64,000 nucleotides of DNA from [Clostridium] clostridioforme AGR2157. Its GTDB lineage: Bacteria > Bacillota > Clostridia > Lachnospirales > Lachnospiraceae. Shown piece by piece: positions 35,247 to 45,083 of this stretch (positions are counted from its first letter, which is position 1; each line of letters opens with the position of its first letter). The stretch covers positions 1 to 64,000 of the forward strand of contig NZ_AUJR01000033.1 of NCBI RefSeq assembly GCF_000424325.1. Reading direction: 5' to 3'. The notes under the pieces are model-generated. The model was not told the DNA's origin, did no database searches, and was given only the letters and a program-made list of their open reading frames with translations. The position numbers and the translations under genes were made by a program.

Positions 35247-36378
35247 CTGCTGCCTTATCTCCCATCAGCGCCTCAAAATGCTCCAGGATTTCCGTACGCT
35301 TTTCACCGAACAGGGACAGGTCCTCCTTCATCAGCATACCGGTGTCATATCCCAGGTCCAGTCCTTCCAGGGATGGCTTGATGGTCTTTACGCTGTTCTT
35401 CTGGTCTATCTCTGCCAGCATCCGGAGATTCTCGTCACTGCCAAACAGCCACTCTATGAAGTACCTGGCTGCATCTGCATTCTCAGCATTCTTAAATGCC
35501 GCCACTCCCTCGGGAACCCACGGAATACCGTCCTCCGGGTAAACGATGGACACATCATACTCGTCCAACAGGGACTCGATGGTGCCGTCAATGTATGTGA
35601 TTCCGATGGCATATTCATCTGTGGTTACCTTATTCTTAGGGTCGGATCCGCGTTTTGCATAGTAAGCTATGTTCTTATTCAGTCCTTCAAAATAGGACCA
35701 GCCTTCATCTTCCCCCTTAGCCTGAAGCAGTGCATTGACCACAGCATAGTTGGTACCAGATACAGCCGGGTTGGACATGATGATTTCACCTTCGTATTCT
35801 GCCTTTAACAAATCATCCCAGCTGGCGGGAGCCTCTATATTGAGCTCCTCCATGAGGCCGTCATTGAGCAGAAAGCCTACGATGGTGATTCCCTTGGAAT
35901 ACCAGTAGCCCTCCGGATCCTTAAACTCCTCCGCCAGGTCCGCAGAAGCGTCAAATGAAACCTGCTCTAACAGTCCGTCATCCTTTGCGCTCATGAATGC
36001 GTCGATACCGCCGCCAAACCATAAATCGGCAGAAGGCGTGCCGCCCTCCGCGCGGAGCTTGGAAAGCACCTCTCCTGAGGACATGGACAGCAGCTCTACC
36101 TTAACGCCGGTATCCTCTGTGAATTTGTCAAACAGGGTTACATAATTCTCGCTGGTAGCTACTACCTTCATGGTGCCGGAGAGAGCCGGAGCTTCTGCTT
36201 TTGTTTCTGCATTGGTTTCCTCCTGGCTCTGAACTTCAGTCTCCTGGGTGGTTTCCCCGGTCTGAGCTTCGGTAGCGGCCCCGCTGGTATTATTGCCTGT
36301 GTAATTGCTGCTGCCGCAGGCTGCCAGGGCCGGTACCATGGACAATACCATTAACAGGGCAATTATTTTCTTTCTCAT
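35239..36378 (-). CDS. ABC-type solute-binding lipoprotein (iron/2-aminoethylphosphonate type)
   Basis: The product is 379 aa from ATG 36378 with AAGGA upstream; an ATG at 36402 lacks a site. The lipobox is LAAC, followed by a Thr/Glu/Gln-rich linker to about residue 60. The binding domain has GTMKVVATSENYVTLFDKFT, GGTPSADLWFGGGIDAF and AVSGTNYAVVNALLQ, as in the family-1 binding proteins for ferric iron, thiamine or phosphonates. The usual tyrosine pair of iron binders is not evident to me, so the substrate is open. It is the first gene of the ABC operon. Confidence 0.84.
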   Translation of the reverse strand: MRKKIIALLMVLSMVPALAACGSSNYTGNNTSGAATEAQTGETTQETEVQSQEETNAETKAEAPALSGTMKVVATSENYVTLFDKFTEDTGVKVELLSMSSGEVLSKLRAEGGTPSADLWFGGGIDAFMSAKDDGLLEQVSFDASADLAEEFKDPEGYWYSKGITIVGFLLNDGLMEELNIEAPASWDDLLKAEYEGEIIMSNPAVSGTNYAVVNALLQAKGEDEGWSYFEGLNKNIAYYAKRGSDPKNKVTTDEYAIGITYIDGTIESLLDEYDVSIVYPEDGIPWVPEGVAAFKNAENADAARYFIEWLFGSDENLRMLAEIDQKNSVKTIKPSLEGLDLGYDTGMLMKEDLSLFGEKRTEILEHFEALMGDKAADE

Positions 36379-36686
36379 CTGTGGTCGTATCCTTTCTTTC
36401 ATAATAGTATTTTGTATCACTATCCTATCCTCTTAAGGACATTAATTACCATTATTGAATTATAATGAGCAGCGGTCCTTAAGTCAATATGGAGACTGCC
36501 TGTATATATAAAAACGAACAGGCAGAAAATCAGATTGGAAAATTCTATTCTTTACCAAGGCTACTTTCGCTGTAATATTTTGTAAAAAGGAATGGACGGT
36601 GCCAGGTCATTGTGATAGAATAAACTGGGCTATTTTCCCGGTATACGGCCGGAATTTCTAATGGATATAATGGAGGGGTTTTGAAA

Positions 36687-38075
36687 ATGGAACATAAAAG
36701 AAGCCAATGGGCCAGCAACATAGGTTTTATACTGGCCGCTGCAGGAAGTGCTGTGGGACTGGGAAATATATGGAAATTTCCTGGAAAGGTGGCCGCCGGA
36801 GGAGGCGGGGCGTTTTTAATCTGTTATGCCCTGATTGTCCTGCTGGTAGGATTCCCGGTCATGCTGGCAGAGCTTTCCATCGGGCGCAGCACCCAGAAAA
36901 ATGTAGTGGGCGCCTTCCGCCAGGTGAACCCGCGCTGGAGTTTTGCCGGAGGCATCGGCGTCCTGACCTTGTTTGTAATCATGTCCTACTACAGTGTGGT
37001 GGGAGGATGGGTGATGAAATACATTGCAGTGTACCTTACCGGGGCGGATTTCAGTGCCTTTGGAAATGACAGCAGCAGATTTTCCGCTTATTTTGCAGAT
37101 TTCATATCACGGCCCGTAGAACCGCTCATATGGGGCGCTGCCTTCCTGCTTCTGTGTATCTACGTGGTTGTGCGGGGCGTGTCAGAAGGAATTGAACGGG
37201 TCAGTAAATTTTTAATGCCCGGCCTGTTCGTGCTGTTAACCGGAATTGTCATCTATGCCATAACCCTGGATGGAGCTGCCGAAGGCCTTAAATATATGCT
37301 GGCCGTGGACCCCGCAAAATTCAACGGAGGAACCGTGGTGGCCGCCCTGGGCCAGGCCTTCTTCTCCCTCAGCGTGGGAATGGGCATCATGGTGACCTAT
37401 GGCTCCTATGTGCCAAGGACAGAGAACCTGGGCAAAAGCGCCGGCAGTATCTGTATTTTGGACAGCCTTGTGGCCCTCTTGTCCGGATTTGCCATCGTGC
37501 CTGTGGTCTATATCACGGCTGGTCCCGAAGCCATGGGCATGGGAGGCGGGTTTGCCTTCATGGCCCTTCCTGAGGTGTTCAGCCGGCTGCCCGGCGGCGT
37601 GTTCTTCGGTTTTGCCTTCTTCCTCCTGCTGTTCGTGGCAGCCCTGACCAGCGCCATCAGCATCCTTGAGAGCTGCATCGCATGGCTTACGGAAGAATTC
37701 GGTTTCTCCAGATTGAAAGCAACCCTGCTTCTTGTGATTCCCATGTCTTTCTTAAGCGCAGGCTATTCGTTGTCACAGGGAGCCATGGACATAAAGCTGC
37801 CGTGGTTTGATTTTACCAATGGCGTCCAATATCTCCCCATGAATGCTGTCATGGAAAAATTCACTGACAATCTGATGATTCCCCTGGGAGCCCTGTGCTT
37901 CTGCCTCTTCGTGGGATGGGTATGGGGAACAGAAAATGCCTCAAAAGAAATTGAAGCCTCAGGCCACAGCATGGCCAGTAAGCGCCTGTGGGCCTTCCTG
38001 GTAAAGTTCCTGGCTCCGGTGGTTATTGTGGTCATATTATATTTTACGGTTGGACGCGGACAGGGCCTGTCCTGA
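36687..38075 (+). CDS. Neurotransmitter:sodium symporter family transporter (second copy)
   Basis: The product is 462 aa from ATG 36687, which has GGAGGGG eight bases upstream. ASNIGFILAAAGSAVGLGNI then WKFPG is the NSS signature of helix 1. It is related to 30596-31948 but only distantly. It is alone on the plus strand. Its 3' end abuts the AEC relic. Confidence 0.86.
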   Translation: MEHKRSQWASNIGFILAAAGSAVGLGNIWKFPGKVAAGGGGAFLICYALIVLLVGFPVMLAELSIGRSTQKNVVGAFRQVNPRWSFAGGIGVLTLFVIMSYYSVVGGWVMKYIAVYLTGADFSAFGNDSSRFSAYFADFISRPVEPLIWGAAFLLLCIYVVVRGVSEGIERVSKFLMPGLFVLLTGIVIYAITLDGAAEGLKYMLAVDPAKFNGGTVVAALGQAFFSLSVGMGIMVTYGSYVPRTENLGKSAGSICILDSLVALLSGFAIVPVVYITAGPEAMGMGGGFAFMALPEVFSRLPGGVFFGFAFFLLLFVAALTSAISILESCIAWLTEEFGFSRLKATLLLVIPMSFLSAGYSLSQGAMDIKLPWFDFTNGVQYLPMNAVMEKFTDNLMIPLGALCFCLFVGWVWGTENASKEIEASGHSMASKRLWAFLVKFLAPVVIVVILYFTVGRGQGLS

Positions 38076-38705
38076 AAAATCCATTCTGTAAATGACGGAT
38101 TCCACGTCCCATTGCAGGGACTTTAAATCCGACTGGGCCACCATGATTCCCACTGTCATCATGGATAAGGGCACTGCCGCGTTTCATACTGTCCACGAAA
38201 ACAGCTGCCGGCTCCGGCACCCGGATATGAAAAGCAAATATAAGAATTGCCATGATACAGGCGCCCATTCCGATATTGAGCATCTTCTTCCAGGGAAGCC
38301 CGGCCCGTTTTGCTGCGCCCTTTCCTGCGTTTCCTATATCATCTCTTGTCCCCATAGCCAAAAGGATGCCATAAGAATAGACCAGAAGATTATAACCAAC
38401 AATATAAAAAGCCACGAATATCACAGCCTCCTCCCCGTACAGGCTGCGCACCAGCGGAATCCCCATGAACCCCAGATTGGGAAATATCATCATGAGACGG
38501 TAGCTGTTCACCTCCCCCGGCTCAAGCCTCATAATCTTTGTGAACAGCCTGCTCAGGAGAATGAGCACCAGGAAAAACACGGCCACCAGAACCAGGTTCT
38601 CTGCTACCATGTGAGGACTGTATGTGATTTTCTTATTCAATACTCCGGATATGATGAGACATGGGTTAAAGATATTAATGATAACGGAAGACAGGCTCTC
38701 TTATT
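38076..38705 (-). pseudogene. Broken AEC (auxin efflux carrier) family permease
   Basis: On the minus strand the frame opens after TAA near 38705 with ESLSSVIINIFNPCLIISGV, a conserved early AEC helix, then LMMIFPNLGFMGIPLVRSLY. A one-base shift near 38180 moves the reading to AVPLSMMTVGIMVAQSDLKS, the next conserved block. The first helix pair, and everything after about residue 220, is missing. It is dead through truncation at both ends plus a frameshift. The 3' end joins the tail of the symporter gene. Confidence 0.7.
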
Positions 38706-38918
38706 TTCAATGATAACTCCATAAATTAGGTTGAGCCGGCAAGAAAGGCCCTCTGCCAATCCCACCGGCTTATTATGTATGGTATCTATATTAAAAGCTC
38801 TGACTGCTTGTTTATGTTTTATAGTATACCGGCTATTTGTGTCATAAGTTTGACTGATTTCTAAATAGTTTCTAAAGAGGCTTAAGAAAATATAACAGAA
38901 TCTTTTTAATTTCTTGTG

Positions 38919-38974
38919 TTGACATACAATACTATATGCTGTATAGTATGACTATATTATATGTTGTATAATAT
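38919..38974 (+). promoter_or_regulatory. padR operon promoter with two tandem palindromes
   Basis: TTGACA (38919-38924), 17 bases, TATAGT (38942-38947). Palindrome 1 has arms ATACTAT (38929-38935) and ATAGTAT (38943-38949); palindrome 2 has ATATTAT (38954-38960) and ATAATAT (38968-38974). Both have the centre ATGYTGT and lie 25 bases apart. The first spans the -10 box. Two similar dyads over a promoter fit autoregulation by the PadR protein encoded next. The stretch 38706-38918 holds no other recognisable feature. Confidence 0.6.
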
Positions 38975-39015
38975 AATGTAACTAATAATATTGTCTTTAG
39001 AGCAGAGGGGTGCTT

Positions 39016-39336
39016 ATGATATTTAACACTGGTTCCGCACTTTTAGACGCCATTGTGCTGGCAGTTGTCTCTAAGGATGCGGAAGGGACTTATGGATATA
39101 AAATCACCCAGGATGTCCGGCAGGCCATCGATGTTTCTGAATCCACCTTATATCCGGTGCTGAGACGCCTCCAGAAGGAGGACTGCCTGGAAGTATATGA
39201 CATGGCCATTGACGGCAGGAACCGCAGATATTACAGGCTGACGGAAAAAGGCAGGGTACAGCTGAATTTATACCGGGGGGAATGGGTAACTTATTCACGG
39301 AAGATATCCCAGATATTTAAGGAGGCAAAGCTATGA
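39016..39336 (+). CDS. PadR-family transcriptional regulator
   Basis: The product is 106 aa from ATG 39016, with AGAGGGG upstream (GTG 39010 is an alternative). The winged helix shows LDAIVLAVVSKDAEGTYGY, VSESTLYPVLRRLQKEDC and GRNRRYYRLTEKGR, the PadR hallmark. It is first of a four-gene operon and probably represses it at the two palindromes upstream. Confidence 0.9.
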   Translation: MIFNTGSALLDAIVLAVVSKDAEGTYGYKITQDVRQAIDVSESTLYPVLRRLQKEDCLEVYDMAIDGRNRRYYRLTEKGRVQLNLYRGEWVTYSRKISQIFKEAKL

Positions 39337-40145
39337 CCAGGGATGAGTTTATGAAGGAGCTTGCATATCTTCTGCAGGACATCCAGGATGAAGACAAGGA
39401 CGATGCCGTCCAATACTATACAGATTACTTTGAAGAGGCCGGCCCTGATAAGGAAGCAGAGGTCATACAGGAATTAGGAAGCCCTGAGCGGATTGCCGCC
39501 ATCATCCGCGCTGACATAGCCGGACATCTGGAGGACGGCGGCGAATTCACAGAACAGGGATATCAGGATGAGCGGTTCCGGGACCCCGGCTATGCCATGG
39601 CAAAGCGTCTGGACCTGCCGGAAGAGCGGGAGAACGGCGGGCAGGGAAACTACAGCAGGAGACAGGGCTTTAACCAGAAGCGGAGCTTTAACCAGAAGCA
39701 GAGTTTTGACCAGGAACCAGGGAAGACTTATACAGAAGGGAGCAATGGTACTTCCCAGACGCCTCCGCCCAGGACCAGCAAGGTGATAAAACTCATATTA
39801 TGGGCTGTCCTCATCATTGTGGCCTTTCCCTTGTTCCTGGGCGTTGGCGGCGGTCTGCTGGGTCTGGCCGCGGGAATCCTGGGCATTCTGGCAGCCATCC
39901 TGGTGACCCTTGGAGCCACCACCTTTGCAGTTCTCCTGGGCGGAATCGTTATGTTTCCCTATGGTGTGCTCCACATGTTTTCCCATCCCCTGGACGGACT
40001 CATGACCTCCGGCACAGGATTAATCCTTCTGGGCGCCGGTGCCCTGTGCCTGGCCCTTTCCGTACTGTTTTACGGAAGGTTCGTCCCTTTCGTCATACGA
40101 AGTATCGTCAATGGGCTTAGCCGCCTGCTTCACCGAGGGAGGTAA
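39333..40145 (+). CDS. DUF1700 (HAAS-domain) membrane protein
   Basis: The product is 270 aa, and its ATG overlaps the padR stop. The N-terminus MTRDEFMKELAYLLQDI and the acidic VQYYTDYFEEAGPDKEAEVI are the HAAS/DUF1700 motif. A linker at about 105-140 carries repeats of SFNQKQ-type units, then several membrane helices follow. PadR-DUF1700-DUF4097 operons are linked with envelope stress and lipid or antimicrobial-peptide response in Firmicutes; the biochemical role is unknown. Confidence 0.82.
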   Translation: MTRDEFMKELAYLLQDIQDEDKDDAVQYYTDYFEEAGPDKEAEVIQELGSPERIAAIIRADIAGHLEDGGEFTEQGYQDERFRDPGYAMAKRLDLPEERENGGQGNYSRRQGFNQKRSFNQKQSFDQEPGKTYTEGSNGTSQTPPPRTSKVIKLILWAVLIIVAFPLFLGVGGGLLGLAAGILGILAAILVTLGATTFAVLLGGIVMFPYGVLHMFSHPLDGLMTSGTGLILLGAGALCLALSVLFYGRFVPFVIRSIVNGLSRLLHRGR

Positions 40146-40150
40146 TAAAA

Positions 40151-41008
40151 ATGAAGAGATTTGTAAAAATATGCGCCGTCACCGGACTGATACTCCTTCT
40201 CCTTGGTTTGGGCATCACTGCTGTCTCAGCCGCCATGGGAGGACGATATACAAACAGCCTGCCGTCACGCCTGGTCTCCAGGGTATGGCACAACCACATG
40301 CCGCGGCTGGTCCGCTGGGGCAATGACTGGCAAGATGACCGGGATGACTGGGATAATTGGAATGGCCGGGATGACCCGGATGACCCGGATGACACAGACC
40401 GCACCCACGGCCCTTCACAGATAAGCATGATATCCGATCCCTCATATGCACGGGCCGGGAAACTGGATGTGGATATAGACAAAGGGGCAATCCGCGTTTC
40501 AGAAAAAGAGGGCATTTCCCAAATCCAGGTCAATGTGCAGGATATCTATGACCGCACAAAGTGCTATATGGATGAATCCACCCTGAAGATTAAGAGGGAA
40601 TCAGGACGCAGCCGGGGGAATGAGGCTCCCCGAATCGAGATTCTGATTCCGGCCGGATATGAGCTTGACAAATTGTCCCTGGATATGGGCGCCGCAGAGT
40701 GCACGGTCCTCGGCGTCACCACCTCCAAACTGGAGATTGACACAGGCGTAGGCGCTATTACATTTTCAGGCACTGTCAACGGGGATGTGGAAGTCGAGAC
40801 AGGGGTGGGAGATGTAACCCTGAACCTGATCGGTTCCCAGACCGGGTACAATTACAAGGTGGAGTGCGGCGTTGGCAGCATTAACCTGGGCGCTGATCAC
40901 TACACCATGCTTTCCCACGAGACTCACATCAACAATAAGGCTCCCTACACCATGGAACTGGAATGCGGCGTAGGAAACATTGCTGTGAACTTTGACCATA
41001 CCTTATAG
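40151..41008 (+). CDS. DUF4097 putative adhesin/envelope protein
   Basis: The product is 285 aa. A signal anchor (about 5-27) precedes an Asp-rich linker (DDRDDWDNWN, then DDPDDPDDTD). From about 100 onward, alternating strands with Gly-rich turns (VGAITFSGTVNGDVEVETGV, GDVTLNLIGS) form the DUF4097 beta-helix. GGAGG precedes the start. The function is not known; partner genes suggest an envelope role. The acidic linker could bind divalent metal. Confidence 0.8.
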   Translation: MKRFVKICAVTGLILLLLGLGITAVSAAMGGRYTNSLPSRLVSRVWHNHMPRLVRWGNDWQDDRDDWDNWNGRDDPDDPDDTDRTHGPSQISMISDPSYARAGKLDVDIDKGAIRVSEKEGISQIQVNVQDIYDRTKCYMDESTLKIKRESGRSRGNEAPRIEILIPAGYELDKLSLDMGAAECTVLGVTTSKLEIDTGVGAITFSGTVNGDVEVETGVGDVTLNLIGSQTGYNYKVECGVGSINLGADHYTMLSHETHINNKAPYTMELECGVGNIAVNFDHTL

Positions 41009-41033
41009 GCACTACAGAAAAGGAGATAGAATT

Positions 41034-41219
41034 ATGGATAAGAAATTATACCGTTCAAATATAAATAAAATGCTCTGCGGAGTATGCGGGGGCATAGGAG
41101 AATATTTTAACATTGACCCCACCATCGTCCGCCTCATATGGGCTATCTTTGCCTGCTCCGGCCCGGGAATCATAGCTTATTTTGTGGCCGCCATCATCAT
41201 TCCCCTGGCGTCAAACTAA
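41034..41219 (+). CDS. PspC-domain membrane protein
   Basis: The product is 61 aa from ATG 41034, preceded by AAGGAG. KKLYRSNINKMLCGVCGGIG then EYFNIDPTIVRLIW and a final membrane helix form one PspC domain. It is the last gene of the padR operon. PspC domains join the cell-envelope stress response. The following 244 bases to 41463 contain no feature I can support. Confidence 0.85.
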   Translation: MDKKLYRSNINKMLCGVCGGIGEYFNIDPTIVRLIWAIFACSGPGIIAYFVAAIIIPLASN

Positions 41220-41463
41220 GGACGGGACATCCGCCGCTGCATCCCGGCGTCCCCCGATATCCGGCATCCGCCGCCGGTTAACCTTCCGCCTACTCCGGGA
41301 GCTGCAGCCATACGGAAGCATAAAACATGCCGGCTTTTTGTTAATGATAAGCCCCCTGTAACAGAGGGCCGACAGGATGCAAAACTGCATATTGAGTCCC
41401 GAATGGGGCTGCCCTGCTGGTAATCCTGCGGACCTGGTCCGTTCCCCGCCGGGCCGGACCACA

Positions 41464-42303
41464 TCAAATCATCCTTCTGCCGTGTCCGGCCTCCTTCTTA
41501 TACATTTTCCTGAAATTAGATGGCGTCATACCCATAACCTTCTTAAACACCCTGTTAAAATGAGTGATGTTGGAGAATCCTGTGTCCCGGCTGATTTCCG
41601 TGATATTCTTATCCGTTTCCATGAACATCCTCTGGGCATTCATGACCCGTGTGACGTTCACATACTGGATGATGGTGCTGTTGGTATACCGCTTGAACTC
41701 CCTGCACAGGTAGTAGGGACTCACATAGGACATCTGGGCAAGCTGGTCTATGGATATGTCCTCCTGGTAATTCTGATGGATATACCTGATTACATCTGTT
41801 ATCCGGTTTCGCTTTTCCGGCTTCACCGGTGTCCGAATTTTTCTTGCAATGGTCAGTAATGCCATGTTTAACAGGGTATGGATATAGTCCCCATGATAAG
41901 CCTGAGGATCATTCTGTTCCTTAAGCAGGTCATCCAGCATGCGGTGCACCACCTGTTTTTCCCGATGGTCCGGCTTATATACCCCGGTTCCCTGTTCCAG
42001 CACCTTTAACAGCTGCTTGGAGTCCACTTCCTCCCTGGAAAAATACACCAGAAGCCGCTTAAAAGGCACATTCTTCTGGCCGTAGGAATGATGCATCACA
42101 TACGGGGAAAATATAAGGAATTCTCCCGGATGAATGCAGTAGAGACGGTCCTCAATGATGTGGAACCGTTCCCCTTCCTCCAGATAATACAATTCAAAAT
42201 AATCGTGATAATGGGACTTTGACATATTGTCATTGACCCCCTGTATGCGTTCGCTGGCAATGCTCCTTCCCTGAGCCATCATGATTCCAGCCTGGTCTAT
42301 CAA
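41464..42303 (-). CDS. AraC-family regulator of the GH31/TRAP module
   Basis: The product is 279 aa from TTG 42303, preceded by AAAGGGGGAAACAGA. The N-terminal cupin has SHYHDYFELYYLEEGERFHI and IHPGEFLIFSPYVMHHSYG. The C-terminal AraC domain covers about 175-275, with DISIDQLAQMSYVSPYYLCR and ISRDTGFSNITHFNRVFKKV. It is divergent from the GH31 gene, which it probably activates. Between them (42304-42514) TATGATAAT at about 42465 could be the GH31 -10 with no good -35, as expected for an activated promoter. Confidence 0.88.
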   Translation of the reverse strand: MIDQAGIMMAQGRSIASERIQGVNDNMSKSHYHDYFELYYLEEGERFHIIEDRLYCIHPGEFLIFSPYVMHHSYGQKNVPFKRLLVYFSREEVDSKQLLKVLEQGTGVYKPDHREKQVVHRMLDDLLKEQNDPQAYHGDYIHTLLNMALLTIARKIRTPVKPEKRNRITDVIRYIHQNYQEDISIDQLAQMSYVSPYYLCREFKRYTNSTIIQYVNVTRVMNAQRMFMETDKNITEISRDTGFSNITHFNRVFKKVMGMTPSNFRKMYKKEAGHGRRMI

Positions 42304-42514
42304 TCTGTTTCCCCCTTTCTTTGGTACATATATCCAAGTCCCATATTTCTATAGGTATAAAATACACGTAATCATCATAGTGCTTCCAAATTGATACAGC
42401 AAGATATGTTTAATTTCCGCCATAACACTGCAAATATTGTCTAGTTTAGGCGGCCTTAATTCTATATGATAATAACATAAAACCGGTTGAAATAAAACAA
42501 GGAGGCAACAATTT

Positions 42515-45016
42515 ATGAAGGTTTGTACGAATGCTTACACGGTCACCAAAAAGGAGAGTTACTTTTCAGTGATGACCAACAGTGTGGAAATCCGCATTCT
42601 TTTTCTGACAGATTCCATCCTGCGTATCAGGGCCGGGTTTGACGGCGATTTCGCGGAGGAATCCTACAGCCTTGTGATGACTGCATGGGAAGACCGGATG
42701 GATGATTTCCTGAAGGGCCGCAGAACGCGGGTGGAAGCGGCGGACGCAGTCCTGTCGGACGGGGGCAGGGAGGCAGTAATTGAGGGACGTATTCTGAAGG
42801 TAGTGGTGGAGAAGGACCCGTTTCGCATCTGCGTGTATGACAAAGAGGGCACCCTGCTTCACGCCGATATCGTGGACCTTGCCTATATGGAGGACAGCAA
42901 CCACCGCCGGATTCACACCAGCGAGATTTCACCGGAAGACTGTTTCTATGGCTTTGGGGAGAAGAGCGGCGACTTCAACAAAGCCCAGAAATTCATGGGT
43001 ATGAGCCCCAAGGACGCCATGGGATACAACCCCAAGGAAACCGACTCACTTTATAAGCATATCCCTTTTTACATAAAATTAAACCGCGGCACCAGGAAGG
43101 CAGTGGGGTATTTCTACCACAACACCTACGAGTGCGATTTTGACATGGGCCGTGAGAAGAGCAACTACTGGAAGCCCCACAGCCGTTACCGGGCAGACGG
43201 CGGCGACATCGACCTCTTCCTCATTGCAGGCCCCGCCGTGCGTCAGGTCGTGGAGCGCTATACGGACCTCACCGGCAAATCAGCCATGCTTCCCCGGTAT
43301 GCCCTTGGATACCTGGGTTCCTCCATGTATTATCCGGAACTGGATGAGGACTGTGACGACGCTATCCTGGATTTTATCGACACCACAAAGGAAGAGAAGA
43401 TACCGGTTGACAGTTTCCAGCTCTCCTCCGGCTACTGCACCGTGGAAACGGACAAAGGCATCAAGCGCTGCGTCTTTACCTGGAATAAAAAGCGCTTCAA
43501 GGATCCTAAGAAATTCTTTGCGCAGATGGATAAGAGAGGCGTATCCGTGTCCCCCAACGTAAAGCCGGGCATCCTTCTGATTCATCCCAAGCTGGACGAG
43601 ATGAAGGCCAAAGGCATGTTTATAAAAGCCAGCGACAGCGACGAGCCTGGCATCGGAACCTGGTGGGGCGGAAAGGGCGTGTTCGCTGACTTTACCAAAC
43701 CCTCCGCCCGGGCCTGCTGGAAGGAAATGCTTAAGGAAAATGTCCTGGAATACGGCACCAGCTCTGTGTGGAACGACAACTGCGAATATGACAGCCTAGT
43801 GGACAAGGACTGCCGCTGTGATTTTGAGGGCAAGGGCGGTACCATCGGACAGCTGAAATCCGTCATGTCCAACATCATGTGCCATATCACGGATGAAGCT
43901 ATCCATGAAACCTTTGACAACACCCGCCCATACATCGTGTGCCGTTCCGGCCACTGCGGCATCCAGCGCTATGCGCAGACCTGGGCAGGAGACAACCTGA
44001 CCTGCTGGGACTCCTTAAAATACAACATTACAACCATCCTGGGCATGAGCCTTTCCGGCGTAGCCAACCAGGGCTGCGACATCGGCGGCTTCTACGGACC
44101 GTCGCCGGAAGCAGAGCTTATGGTGCGCTGGATTCAGAACGGTATATTCCAGCCGCGTTTCTCCATCCACTCCACCAACACCGACAACACGGTGACTGAG
44201 CCCTGGATGTACGGTGACTGTACGGATTATATCCGGAAGGCTATCGGGCTGCGCTATCAGTTAAGTCCCTACCTCTACTCACTGATGGAGCGGGCCCATG
44301 AGACAGGACTTCCCATCATGGAACCCATGTGCAGTGCATTCCAGGAAGATGTGAAGTGTTACGAGGAGGGTGTGGACTTCATGTTCGGAGATTCCCTGCT
44401 GGTGGCCAATGTAGTTGAAAAGGGCGCCGCCTCCAGGAAGGTATACCTGCCTGAGGGCGAGACCTTCTACGATTTCCATACAAGGACTGCCTATGAGGGC
44501 GGCCGCACCGTCGAGCTTCCTGTGGACCTGGGGTCCATCCCCCTGTTCGTGAGAAGCGGAGCCATCATTCCCATGGCGGAAGACAGGCTTGATAACTTAA
44601 AGACCCAGCAGGCAGAGCACATACGAATCCTGTGTGCGGCTGGCAGGGACGGCCGGTTCGATCTTTATGAGGACGACGGCATTTCCATGGACTATGAGAA
44701 CGGAGGCTATCTGAAGACATCCATAACCATGACGGCAGGAGAACGCACTGTTTTGAATTTCCATCAGGAAGGCCATTATGAGACAGCCGTAAAGACGCTG
44801 TATCTGGACATGATACACCGTGAGAAAGCGCCTTACTGGGTCAAGGCGGACGGCGAAACCATTCCTCATTTCCTCCACAGGAGAAAATTCGAGGAGGCGG
44901 ACTGCGGATGGTATTACAGCCAGAGGCTTAAGTCCGTTCAGATTAAGTACCTTAATCCTAAGAAGGATTATCAGGTGATTGTGTCCTTTGAGCAGTTTGA
45001 CCTGATTGGTATGTAA
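42515..45016 (+). CDS. Glycoside hydrolase family 31
   Basis: The product is 833 aa with no signal peptide, so it acts inside the cell. The N-terminal beta domain ends near 250. The catalytic barrel has the nucleophile in SVWNDNCEYD (Asp421) and the acid/base in WAGDNLTCWDSLKYN (Asp493). C-terminal beta domains follow. GH31 enzymes cut alpha-glucosides, alpha-xylosides or related alpha-linked sugars; this motif variant (WNDNCE instead of the commoner WxDMNE) does not define the substrate for me. It is first in an operon with a TRAP transporter, an unusual partner for a GH31 enzyme and suggestive of an acidic alpha-glycoside. AAGGAGG precedes the start. Confidence 0.88.
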   Translation: MKVCTNAYTVTKKESYFSVMTNSVEIRILFLTDSILRIRAGFDGDFAEESYSLVMTAWEDRMDDFLKGRRTRVEAADAVLSDGGREAVIEGRILKVVVEKDPFRICVYDKEGTLLHADIVDLAYMEDSNHRRIHTSEISPEDCFYGFGEKSGDFNKAQKFMGMSPKDAMGYNPKETDSLYKHIPFYIKLNRGTRKAVGYFYHNTYECDFDMGREKSNYWKPHSRYRADGGDIDLFLIAGPAVRQVVERYTDLTGKSAMLPRYALGYLGSSMYYPELDEDCDDAILDFIDTTKEEKIPVDSFQLSSGYCTVETDKGIKRCVFTWNKKRFKDPKKFFAQMDKRGVSVSPNVKPGILLIHPKLDEMKAKGMFIKASDSDEPGIGTWWGGKGVFADFTKPSARACWKEMLKENVLEYGTSSVWNDNCEYDSLVDKDCRCDFEGKGGTIGQLKSVMSNIMCHITDEAIHETFDNTRPYIVCRSGHCGIQRYAQTWAGDNLTCWDSLKYNITTILGMSLSGVANQGCDIGGFYGPSPEAELMVRWIQNGIFQPRFSIHSTNTDNTVTEPWMYGDCTDYIRKAIGLRYQLSPYLYSLMERAHETGLPIMEPMCSAFQEDVKCYEEGVDFMFGDSLLVANVVEKGAASRKVYLPEGETFYDFHTRTAYEGGRTVELPVDLGSIPLFVRSGAIIPMAEDRLDNLKTQQAEHIRILCAAGRDGRFDLYEDDGISMDYENGGYLKTSITMTAGERTVLNFHQEGHYETAVKTLYLDMIHREKAPYWVKADGETIPHFLHRRKFEEADCGWYYSQRLKSVQIKYLNPKKDYQVIVSFEQFDLIGM

Positions 45017-45083
45017 AGATAAGCATGCGCTTCCCCTCCCGCTTACAGAGGGGAAGCTGCTACATAGAAAGGGGATACTAAAA

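Noticed and set aside
36687-38075. Considered as one duplicated pair with the symporter at 30596
   Set aside because: They share the family signature only; low similarity outside it and different neighbours argue against a recent duplication.
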